Shown here: positions 1-5,520 of the stretch, piece by piece
How the letters are laid out: each line of letters opens with the position of its first letter
Position numbering within the stretch: the stretch's first letter is position 1
NCBI GenBank assembly: GCA_020058965.1
Contig: JAGVCY010000272.1
Location: 1 to 7,940 of the forward strand
Direction of reading: 5' to 3'
DNA: 7,940 nt
Origin: Candidatus Omnitrophota bacterium
GTDB taxonomy: Bacteria; Omnitrophota; Gorgyraeia; 2-02-FULL-51-18; JAGOUK01
Notes under the pieces: model-generated
What the model was told of the DNA's origin: nothing
Database searches by the model: none
What the model saw: only the letters and a program-made list of their open reading frames with translations
Position numbers and translations under genes: made by a program

Positions 1-149
1 CCTGCAGGGACCCGGTTATGACAAGCGGATCGGAGATATTGATATTCGTGTCTGCCACCCCGGCGAGATCCGATAAACATCCGATCCTCCGCTTCGATCT
101 CAGCGAGCTAGTTCATTTTTGATAGTCTCTCAACGTATCCCGGCTGAAC

Positions 150-431
150 TTAATCTGAGGCAACGGCCAGGCGGAGGCCCAGGGAGTCGAGGATCTTGAC
201 CAAGGTTTGGATTTCTGGGTTCCCTTTTTTTGAAAATATTCTGTAGAGATTTGCCCGGTTCAACTTGGTCTTGGACGCAAGCTTCGAGAGTCCACCCTGC
301 GCTTCCGCCACATTTTTGATGGCCGTCAAAAACTCATTCTCGGTTCCGTCTTCCAGGTAGGTGTTCAAATACTCGGCCGCAAACTCGGGTTTTTTTAACA
401 TCTCAATTTTTAAATCATGGAACTGTCTCAT
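150..431 (-). CDS. HigA-like HTH antitoxin (addiction-module antidote family), apparently orphan
   Basis: This 93-residue protein looks like the putative addiction-module antidote family: an N-terminal segment of the type 'AAEYLNTYLEDG' (residues 18-29), a helical stretch, then a Cro/C1-type helix-turn-helix at about residues 47-70 (GLSKLASKTKLNRANLYRIF), ending in the family-typical 'GNPEIQTLVKILDSLGLRL'. Its length matches the family. Such proteins bind an operator and repress their own operon while neutralising a RelE/HigB-type toxin, usually encoded just upstream. Here 432-672 upstream contains no credible toxin reading frame, and none is recognisable in the 149 bases downstream, so the gene is either a solitary regulator or has lost its partner. 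The ATG start is supported by AGGAG at 435-439, and a good promoter sits 50 bases upstream. Family assignment is fairly sure; the actual role is inferred. Confidence 0.85.
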   Translation of the reverse strand: MRQFHDLKIEMLKKPEFAAEYLNTYLEDGTENEFLTAIKNVAEAQGGLSKLASKTKLNRANLYRIFSKKGNPEIQTLVKILDSLGLRLAVASD

Positions 432-672
432 ATTCTCCTCTCATGATCCTTGAATAGCCCTCTTGCCTACCTGCAAATGAATTGTATCTTATATCATACA
501 TATTTACAATCCCCTCCTCACTATATAGACGCTCCGGGGATTTAAATTTATTAGCTTTTTGAAGAATTATTAAAATATTGTTTTGATTAACGCGATCGAC
601 TGGAATTTAATGGAGAGCGAAATCTTCGGGCGACTCTAGGAGACCACAGTCTCCGCAACCAATTGAATCGGT
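432..672. other. Intergenic gap between DUF4346 gene and antitoxin gene
   Basis: No reading frame here has both a plausible start and a recognisable product. The part from about 481 to 610 is clearly richer in A and T than the neighbouring genes. It contains the antitoxin promoter, and the two stem-loops sit at its right end. The AT-rich stretch at 540-595 shows no further motif that I can name. Confidence 0.6.
481..509 (-). promoter_or_regulatory. Promoter of the HTH antitoxin gene, overlapping an inverted-repeat operator candidate
   Basis: Reading leftwards there is a -35 box TTGTAA (504-509), a 17-base spacer, and a -10 box TACAAT (481-486, one mismatch to TATAAT). This places the start near 474 and gives an untranslated leader of roughly 40 bases before the ATG at 431. 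The outer arms ATTGTA (481-486) and TACAAT (505-510) are inverted repeats. Inside lies a shorter imperfect palindrome GTAT-N8-ATAC (484-499). A symmetric site covering -35 to -10 is what an autorepressing antitoxin would need. That it is the operator is inferred. Confidence 0.6.
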
Positions 673-673
673 T
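639..673 (-). terminator. Two small stem-loops after the DUF4346 gene, possible weak transcript end
   Basis: Directly after the stop codon is a 6-bp stem, one pair being G-U in RNA, at 657-673 with loop TTCAA. It is followed by a perfect 6-bp stem GGAGAC/GTCTCC at 639-654 with a four-base loop. Neither is followed by a T tract on the transcribed strand, so this is not a canonical intrinsic terminator. They may instead stabilise the 3' end of the message. Confidence 0.25.
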
Positions 674-1029
674 TATTCCTGAAGATAATTTGTGTTTTGA
701 GCGAGGGAGAGTTCGGCTTTTTTGAGTTCTTTGCCGAGGTAGGCGATGTGTTCTTTGATCTGGAACCATTCCGCGCCGGCGAGTTTTTCCTCTTGGAAGA
801 TTGTGTGATAAATGTCCTCGCATTTCTTCCCAGAAAAAATCCTCACGATCCGGTGCTCGCGGTCGCAGACAGCCAGCTCGATCACCTTCTTTTCTTTATC
901 GGCACGGATGAGAATGTAGGCGCCCGACGGGTCGGCCCGCCAGTCGCGGATGGGGTCGTGCGAAGGACAGCTGAGCTCCCGGCAGTCGGGATGGAGGGTC
1001 TGCTTTTTCCAAACGGAAGATGGATTCAT
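673..1029 (-). CDS. DUF4346-type small protein in a B12-riboswitch operon
   Basis: The 118-residue protein has no signal peptide or membrane segment and should be cytoplasmic. From residue 29 on it resembles DUF4346: 'DWRADPSGAYILIRAD' (29-44, the usual 'DP.G.f.I.vd' strand), a second strand, 'CEDIYHTIFQE' (70-80), then the very typical 'HIAYLGKELKKAELSL' (94-109) and a closing 'YLQE'. DUF4346 is known to me from the C-terminal part of MtrA-like and dihydropteroate-synthase-like proteins, both tied to corrinoid or pterin methyl transfer. The first 28 residues add a His/Cys cluster (H13, C16, C21, H24). The gene follows the receptor gene by 8 bases, and its ribosome binding site begins inside the receptor's stop codon, so both are co-transcribed under the cobalamin riboswitch. 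A role in handling imported corrinoid is inferred. The family call rests on motif memory, not a search. Confidence 0.75.
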   Translation of the reverse strand: MNPSSVWKKQTLHPDCRELSCPSHDPIRDWRADPSGAYILIRADKEKKVIELAVCDREHRIVRIFSGKKCEDIYHTIFQEEKLAGAEWFQIKEHIAYLGKELKKAELSLAQNTNYLQE

Positions 1030-1033
1030 GGGA

Positions 1034-1039
1034 TCTCCT
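1034..1039 (-). promoter_or_regulatory. Ribosome binding site overlapping the receptor stop codon
   Basis: AGGAGA lies four bases before the ATG at 1029. Its first two bases are the last two of the receptor's TAG stop (1038-1040). This arrangement favours re-initiation by ribosomes finishing the receptor and supports this start for the DUF4346 gene. Confidence 0.7.
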
Positions 1040-3053
1040 AAAACGAGACTTTGACGCCGATGTTCATGTTGCGTTCCGCGGCGGGGTAGACATCGCGCGT
1101 GACATGGGGCGAGCCGAAGGCCGATTTTTCGATTTCGTAGGTGTTGTATTTCTCGTCAAAAAGATTGTTCACCTCAACAAAAAACTCCCAATTTTTGAGC
1201 GTGTAGGCGAACCGCGCGTCGGCGGTATAAAATCCGTCCGCGCGGGACTTGCTGTTGTCCAAATCATTGCCGATCACGCGCTCCCCCGTCACCCGCCCCT
1301 GGAACGAAAATAAAAAGTGTTCCCAGGCCTTTAGCGTCAGCTGGTGCGTGAACTGCCGGTCCGGAACCAGCGGTATTAATTTTTCATCGTTCAGCCCTCC
1401 GTTAAATTCGGGCTTTTGCCAGGCGTGGCCGAAGCCGATCTCGAACCGCTGCACCTCCTTCAATTCCGCCAGACGCAGTATATTGAATGAGACGGAAGTT
1501 TCGACGCCGGTGCGGCGCGTCTTGTCGTAGTTGGAATTGCTGAAGGTGCTGGGATCGAAGTAAATTTCGTCCTCGATGTCCATACGGTAAGACACGATGC
1601 TCAAGGAAGCGAATTTCCAAAAACCGTGCCGTAAGCCGGCCTCGTATTGCATCCCCTTCTGCTGATCCAGATTTGTGTTGAGGCCGCCGAAGGAGCTGTA
1701 CCACTCGTCGGTCGCGAGAAATCGAAAGGTCTTCTGAGCGCCCACAAACACATTGGAACCCGGAGCAAAAACATATTTCGCGCCGACCAAACCGGTCCAC
1801 TCGTCCACCTCGCGCCCTGTTTCAACCCTCGCCCCGCGGTCGTCGAAGTCGTATTCCGCCTGTTGATACCGGCCGCCGGCATTCAAAAATAGGCCGCCGA
1901 CCGTCTCCACCTCCAAAAAGCTGTATGCACCGATTTCATCTTTCGAAATCGTGACATCGTCCGTATTCGTCCCGCTGCCGATGATGTCATTCTCGGTGCT
2001 GTAAGTGTCGACGCCTACAACGAAGTCAACCTCCCTCCCAAAAAGCTCGCTGTTAAAAATATATTTGGTGAGCACACCCCATTGGCCGATGTTTCGGTCG
2101 GAGTTGAAGGTGCCAAAAAACGAGTCAGACACCTCTCGATCCTTCAAGGTCACATCCACCATTAAATGCCCCCACTCCCCCGCGTCATCGCCAAGCGCGC
2201 AGTCGACGCCCAGCCGCGTAAAAATCTCTTCCGTTTCGGAATCATTGTCGTCGGCCGCGCCTCTGCGGCCAAGCCGGGCCAACTCATTCTCGTCCAAGCC
2301 TCCCGGAAGCTCCGTGTCATCGCCATGGCCGCCGATCTCCAGATCCAGCGCCAGCCGATCTCCCCAGTCGTAAGTCAGCCGCGTGTTGAAGTTCCGCGCC
2401 AACACATCACTGCCGTCCCGATACCCCTTATCGTCGTCATAACTGGCATAAGCATAGTATCCCAGCCCTCCCGTCCGACCCGAAACCTGCCCCGATTCTT
2501 TGCTGCGTTCATAACTGCCGGATTGATGCGCCAAGGTCCAGCGCGGATCGCCCTTGCCTTCCTTGGTGATGATGTTGATCACACCGCCCACGGCGTTATC
2601 GCCGTACAGGACACTGCCGGCGCCGCGCAAGATCTCGATGCGTTCGATCGCTTCGACTGGGATCTGGATCAGATCCGGACCGGACAGATCCACGGAATTC
2701 AACTTCCGGTCGTTCACAAGCACAAGCACATTGCTCACCGCGGCATCGCCGAATCCGCGGATATCGACCACCGAGGATTTGGAAGTGCTGAGATTGTACG
2801 CGTGCACTCCGGGCACCTGCTGCAGAACTTCGGCCACCGTGCGCGCGCCGGACGCTTCGATCGCCGCCGCGTCGATCACCGTGATGTCCCCGGTGAGTTC
2901 GTACTCGCGATTGCCGATACGAGTCGCGGTGACCACCACCGGATCCGCCTCAACCGTCTCGGTCATTTTGGCCGCATAAGCAGGATCTCCGAACAAGGCC
3001 ATACTGCTCGAAGCAAAAACCAGACCGGCAACTTTAAGAAATGGGCTTTTCAT
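1038..3053 (-). CDS. TonB-dependent outer-membrane receptor, BtuB-like (probable cobalamin/corrinoid uptake)
   Basis: This 671-residue protein has a signal peptide (MKSPFLK, hydrophobic core, cleavage probably after 'DPAYA'), a TonB-box-like 'DPVVVTATR', and a plug domain with 'TVAEVLQQVPGV', 'VDIRGFG' and 'IERIEILRGAGSVLYGDNAVGGVINI'. A long beta-barrel follows, with the usual late motif 'VNNLFDEKYNTYE' and a C-terminal Phe (VSF) for barrel assembly. Length suits BtuB/cirA-type receptors. A longer frame from a TTG at 3071 exists, but the ATG at 3053 has a strong AAAGGAG and starts exactly at the signal peptide, so I chose it. The substrate is inferred from the cobalamin riboswitch directly upstream; the protein itself says only TonB-dependent receptor. 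It would bind corrinoid outside the cell and pass it to the periplasm using energy from TonB-ExbB-ExbD. No BtuFCD genes are in the window. Confidence 0.92.
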   Translation of the reverse strand: MKSPFLKVAGLVFASSSMALFGDPAYAAKMTETVEADPVVVTATRIGNREYELTGDITVIDAAAIEASGARTVAEVLQQVPGVHAYNLSTSKSSVVDIRGFGDAAVSNVLVLVNDRKLNSVDLSGPDLIQIPVEAIERIEILRGAGSVLYGDNAVGGVINIITKEGKGDPRWTLAHQSGSYERSKESGQVSGRTGGLGYYAYASYDDDKGYRDGSDVLARNFNTRLTYDWGDRLALDLEIGGHGDDTELPGGLDENELARLGRRGAADDNDSETEEIFTRLGVDCALGDDAGEWGHLMVDVTLKDREVSDSFFGTFNSDRNIGQWGVLTKYIFNSELFGREVDFVVGVDTYSTENDIIGSGTNTDDVTISKDEIGAYSFLEVETVGGLFLNAGGRYQQAEYDFDDRGARVETGREVDEWTGLVGAKYVFAPGSNVFVGAQKTFRFLATDEWYSSFGGLNTNLDQQKGMQYEAGLRHGFWKFASLSIVSYRMDIEDEIYFDPSTFSNSNYDKTRRTGVETSVSFNILRLAELKEVQRFEIGFGHAWQKPEFNGGLNDEKLIPLVPDRQFTHQLTLKAWEHFLFSFQGRVTGERVIGNDLDNSKSRADGFYTADARFAYTLKNWEFFVEVNNLFDEKYNTYEIEKSAFGSPHVTRDVYPAAERNMNIGVKVSF

Positions 3054-3057
3054 ATTT

Positions 3058-3064
3058 CTCCTTT
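3058..3064 (-). promoter_or_regulatory. Ribosome binding site of the TonB-dependent receptor
   Basis: AAAGGAG lies four bases before the ATG at 3053 and decides between this start and the in-frame TTG at 3071, which has no such site and lies before the signal peptide. It sits only ten bases past the T tract of the terminator, so the switch probably acts on transcription, not on this site. Confidence 0.8.
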
Positions 3065-3073
3065 GTGGCAAAT

Positions 3074-3108
3074 AAAAAAACGAGTGCGCTCTAAAAGAGA
3101 GCGCACCC
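3074..3108 (-). terminator. Intrinsic terminator, expression platform of the cobalamin riboswitch
   Basis: On the transcribed strand a perfect 9-bp GC-rich stem (GTGCGCTCT at 3098-3106 pairing with AGAGCGCAC at 3084-3092, loop of five) is followed after three bases by seven T (3074-3080). It stands between the aptamer and the receptor's ribosome binding site, where a cobalamin-induced terminator is expected. Which upstream segment forms the competing antiterminator is not clear from inspection. Confidence 0.85.
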
Positions 3109-3130
3109 GTTGATCTTAATCTCTTGCTTG

Positions 3131-3159
3131 GACCTTCCCATCGTTCGTGGGCCTTGGTC
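3131..3159 (-). other. Stem-loop between the aptamer and the terminator (P13-like)
   Basis: In the transcript GACC...GGTC and CCCA...TGGG form a two-part stem with loop CGAACGA (3141-3147). A hairpin 3' of the closing helix is where cobalamin riboswitches place the P13 stem, whose loop kisses the aptamer. Assignment to P13 is inferred from position only. Confidence 0.5.
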
Positions 3160-3163
3160 GCTC

Positions 3164-3400
3164 ATGTTCCGGTGGTATTCGGACTTGGCCGTCTGCTGAA
3201 AAAGCCGCGTCTGCTTCGTTGCTCGTCGCTCGCATACGCGAAGAGTATGCTTCACTCCTCGCGCCTCGCATCCGCAGCTTTTTGAGCAGACGGCGTATTC
3301 AGCCGAACCTGAACAACCTTACCGTGGCGGGACCGCTCGGGATTTTCACCCGATTCCCTCATTAAACCTCACCCGACTAGCGGGCTAGGTGCCGGAACAT
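3164..3400 (-). promoter_or_regulatory. Cobalamin riboswitch aptamer (B12 element) with an expanded peripheral arm
   Basis: Read leftwards, the RNA opens with ATGTTCCGG (3392-3400), which pairs perfectly with CCGGAACAT (3164-3172) to close the aptamer. Inside come 'TTTAATGAGGGAAT', a hairpin TCGGG-TGAAAA-TCCCGA (3337-3353), the conserved 'GCGGTCCCGCCACGGTAA' stretch (about 3319-3336), and near the 3' end a B12-box-like 'AAGTCCGAATACCACC' (3171-3186; consensus AGYCMGGAGACCKGCC, with a few deviations). These elements in this order are diagnostic of the cobalamin riboswitch family. Between the core and the B12 box sits a 107-bp palindromic repeat in place of the usual variable arm. The downstream terminator makes it an off-switch for the receptor and DUF4346 genes when cobalamin binds. 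Without the repeat the aptamer is about 130 nt, shorter than most class I examples, so the subclass is uncertain. Confidence 0.9.
3188..3294. repeat. 107-bp palindromic (MITE/REP-like) element inside the riboswitch
   Basis: The ends are 17-base inverted repeats (3188-3204 and 3278-3294) with a single mismatch. The centre is a second hairpin GCATAC-N7-GTATGC (3232-3250). Both are symmetric about base 3241, so the whole block is one palindromic unit. Between outer arms and core lie two related 25-base direct copies (3209-3233 and 3245-3269, 18 of 25 identical). The look (GCCGTCTGCT ends, a run of A next to the arm, GCGAGxxxCGAG core) resembles dispersed palindromic repeats I associate with environmental bacterial genomes, but I cannot name a family. 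No transposase is present. The RNA would fold into a long hairpin. Confidence 0.75.
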
Positions 3401-3408
3401 TTTAATTT

Positions 3409-3912
3409 TTAATTCTTAACAGCAGCTGTTTGTGTGGACGCACGCCGCGCCATCCACGCATAACCTCCGATTAAAACATAGCTGTAGGCCAAGGTGCTCA
3501 ACAAAGAATTTCTAAAAAACGGCAGGGCCAGAATATAGCAGTCCGCCAACCCCGCCCAGGTCTTGGGGTAATCCGTCAGCCATACCCCAAAATTCGATAT
3601 CACATAAAAAACAACCGCCGCGGCAACCGAACACGCCGACAAACGCGCCCAAGCCGCGCTACGACGCAATAACAGCCCGACACACACCGCCGCGGCCACG
3701 CCCACCCAGGTCACCAAAAAGCTTGGATAAAATCCCAGAACGAGGTCCGTGAGCAACATCATCGCCAGCGGCACCAAAAACTTCTGCTTGCCCGGCAAGT
3801 ACGCGCCGGAAAAAAGCGACAGCGCCAGCACTGGCGTAAAATCCCAAACATGCGGGATCACCCGGCTCAAAAATCCGACGATCAAAATGGCGGCCGCTGC
3901 GTAAGCGCTCAT
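3409..3912 (-). CDS. DUF6580-type small integral membrane protein, putative transporter
   Basis: This 167-residue hydrophobic protein has about five or six membrane segments (around 4-20, 26-37, 44-61, 63-82, 91-108, 135-155). It matches the pattern I know as DUF6580 'putative transport protein': 'SRVIPHVWDFTPVLALSLFSGAYLP' beginning at residue 16, 'TDLVLGFYPS' (55-64), and 'NFGVWLTDYPKTWAGL' (107-122) followed by 'CYILALPFFRNSLL'. The size and fold type recall S-components of ECF vitamin transporters, though that is a resemblance only. It starts 6 bases after the VWA stop with only a weak ribosome site, so it is probably translated from the same message. Its stop lies 8 bases before the cobalamin riboswitch. 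The substrate is unknown; the position invites the idea of cobalamin or a related cofactor crossing the inner membrane, which is inference. Confidence 0.75.
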   Translation of the reverse strand: MSAYAAAAILIVGFLSRVIPHVWDFTPVLALSLFSGAYLPGKQKFLVPLAMMLLTDLVLGFYPSFLVTWVGVAAAVCVGLLLRRSAAWARLSACSVAAAVVFYVISNFGVWLTDYPKTWAGLADCYILALPFFRNSLLSTLAYSYVLIGGYAWMARRASTQTAAVKN

Positions 3913-3918
3913 CCGTGG

Positions 3919-5520
3919 TTAAAACTCATAGGGGTTCTGAATCCCGAACTTCTTTGATAGCGACCGGATCTCCCGCTCGTCCTCGTCGTTGGGTCCGTCG
4001 AGGGTGATGCGGCTGAGGTGGTGATAAAATTTATTGAACGCCCAATTGACCGCGATGTCCTTGGTTCCAGTTTCTGCCTCCGCCATGGACCGCGAAAAAA
4101 TAAACTCCTTCATTTCTCCGTTGATCTCGCCAACGACCCGGACCGAAAATTTGTCCTCGGCCGTGAATTTGCCGTAGATCACGAACGCCGTGTCGCGATA
4201 AAAATCCGGAAGGTCGCGGGGAAAGCTCTCATTTTCCTTTAGACCCGACAGCTGATAATTCACATTGATGAGCAGAGGGTTGCGGATCTTGTCATATAAC
4301 TCCGAAATTCGCTTCTTGATCTCGTTGGTCTTGAGCGCGTACTCCGACCATCCGCGATTTTGATACGACAAAAAGTCCAGCAGGTAGCGGTTGACGCGCG
4401 ATCCGCCGCTAAACGAAAAAATGGACCGGCTCTTGTGGTTGATGCGAGCGATTTCGGTGATGAGACGCGTCGTCGATAGAATTCCCTGAGTCGGCCGGCC
4501 GTCGGACAGGAAGATGATGTAGGACGGATTCATGGACGCCTTTTTCTGAATGGTTTCCAAAAACGCCTCATAAATATCGGTGCGTTCACTCGACTCCAGC
4601 TTGTTCAGGAACCAGATCGTTTCTTTGATCCCATCGCGGGTCTTCTCAATGGGCTTGGGGGCAAGCGCCGTGATCTTGTCCTTGAAGGTGTAGATGTTGT
4701 ACCGGTCTCCGGGATTCAGATTCGTCACGGCGTATTGAATTCCACGGATAAATTGATCCAACCGGTCCTTTTGGATGCTGAGACTGGCGTCCATCAAAAA
4801 AATCACTTCCTTGGGCATCACTTCAAGTTTGTCTGCGTCCTTGCCCGGCGAGATCGAGATCTGATAATACTTTTCCCCGTCCGCCGGGTCCTGGTAGGTC
4901 GCGACTTTGACCTGGATCAGATCGTCGATCATGCGTTGGCCCGTTCCGTCCCCGGGCCCGAGTCCCGCAAACATGCTGTACACCGGATCCTGCACCCCCG
5001 CCTTCTGTGGAGTAAATGCGAACATCGTCTCGCCGATCGCGCCCGGCGTCTCGATGGCGGAATTCAGAGCTGCGGCCGAAGAGGTCGCTTCTGAGACCAC
5101 ATGCTGGGAGGGCGCGCTCTGAGCCAAAATGCGCGGCGCCGAAGGGTTGTGTTCTTTGAGGCGGTTTTGGGGCACATTGGGCCGGTACGGAGCCGATCCA
5201 CCGACAAGCATTTTGGGATTATCAAAGGCTTTTTCAAAATTCGGGGATTTTAAATCCTCCACCTGGACCGGCGCGATACGGGCCGCGGCGCGCGACTTGG
5301 AGTCGGGGTCCGGATTCTTTAAATTTTCGATATAACTCTGCACGAGCTTTTGTTTAGCGCCCGATTCGATCGTGACGGGATGCAGGTCGAACATTTTTTT
5401 TGTTTCGGTGATGAGATGCTTCGCGCCGGGTAGAAACCAGATCATCGCCAAAAATAAAAATCCCACATGCAGCGCTGCCGAGATCGCGAATGAAGATTGA
5501 GCCATCCGTTGTTGTTTCAT
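3919..5520 (-). CDS. VWA-domain protein with TonB-like N-terminal membrane anchor
   Basis: The protein has 533 residues. One membrane segment (about 11-30) carries Ser14-x3-His18, the spacing of the Ser/His pair in the TonB anchor. It is followed by an extended, proline- and charge-containing linker (about 40-200). The VWA domain spans about 236-415 with a complete metal-binding MIDAS: DASLS (244-248), Thr314 and Asp340 in 'LSDGRPT'. The C-terminal part (about 416-533) includes 'VNWAFNKFYHHLSRI' and ends 'IRSLSKKFGIQNPYEF', reminiscent of the tail of VIT-VWA proteins. The bulk should lie in the periplasm. It overlaps the upstream TPR gene by ATGA, which implies translational coupling, and no strong ribosome site precedes it. 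VWA domains with MIDAS bind partner proteins through a divalent metal, so the natural partner here is the TPR protein or something it scaffolds. The exact function is unknown. Confidence 0.88.
   Translation of the reverse strand: MKQQRMAQSSFAISAALHVGFLFLAMIWFLPGAKHLITETKKMFDLHPVTIESGAKQKLVQSYIENLKNPDPDSKSRAAARIAPVQVEDLKSPNFEKAFDNPKMLVGGSAPYRPNVPQNRLKEHNPSAPRILAQSAPSQHVVSEATSSAAALNSAIETPGAIGETMFAFTPQKAGVQDPVYSMFAGLGPGDGTGQRMIDDLIQVKVATYQDPADGEKYYQISISPGKDADKLEVMPKEVIFLMDASLSIQKDRLDQFIRGIQYAVTNLNPGDRYNIYTFKDKITALAPKPIEKTRDGIKETIWFLNKLESSERTDIYEAFLETIQKKASMNPSYIIFLSDGRPTQGILSTTRLITEIARINHKSRSIFSFSGGSRVNRYLLDFLSYQNRGWSEYALKTNEIKKRISELYDKIRNPLLINVNYQLSGLKENESFPRDLPDFYRDTAFVIYGKFTAEDKFSVRVVGEINGEMKEFIFSRSMAEAETGTKDIAVNWAFNKFYHHLSRITLDGPNDEDEREIRSLSKKFGIQNPYEF

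Noticed and set aside
2..76. Plus-strand frame ending in TAA at 74-76 that reads like a protein tail (GYDKRIGDIDIRVCHPGEIR)
   Set aside because: Twenty-four codons at the window edge overlapping the minus-strand candidate; no motif and no way to choose between strands.
1..80. Minus-strand frame starting with ATG at 80 after a good GGAGG (86-90), open to the window edge
   Set aside because: Only 26 codons are visible, composition is unremarkable, and no family can be recognised. It might be the start of a gene to the left, but the window cannot show it.
587..823. Minus-strand 78-codon frame in another register across the 3' part of the DUF4346 gene
   Set aside because: Arg/Ser-rich shadow of the DUF4346 frame; not a toxin partner for the antitoxin.
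3053..3071. Upstream TTG start for the receptor (adds six residues)
   Set aside because: No ribosome site precedes it, and it would put non-signal residues before a textbook signal peptide whose own ATG has AAAGGAG.
2166..3113. Long plus-strand open frame of 315 codons opposite the receptor gene
   Set aside because: It is antisense to a clearly recognised TonB-dependent receptor, is Arg/His/Ile-rich with no family features, and has no ribosome site.
3175..3300. Possible target-site duplication GTATTC flanking the repeat (3175-3180 and 3295-3300)
   Set aside because: One copy touches the repeat but the other is seven bases away and belongs to the conserved B12 box, so it cannot be taken as a clean duplication.
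3147..3365. Plus-strand 72-codon frame across the riboswitch and repeat
   Set aside because: It is explained by the structured RNA element on the other strand; the palindromic repeat is often open in several frames by chance.
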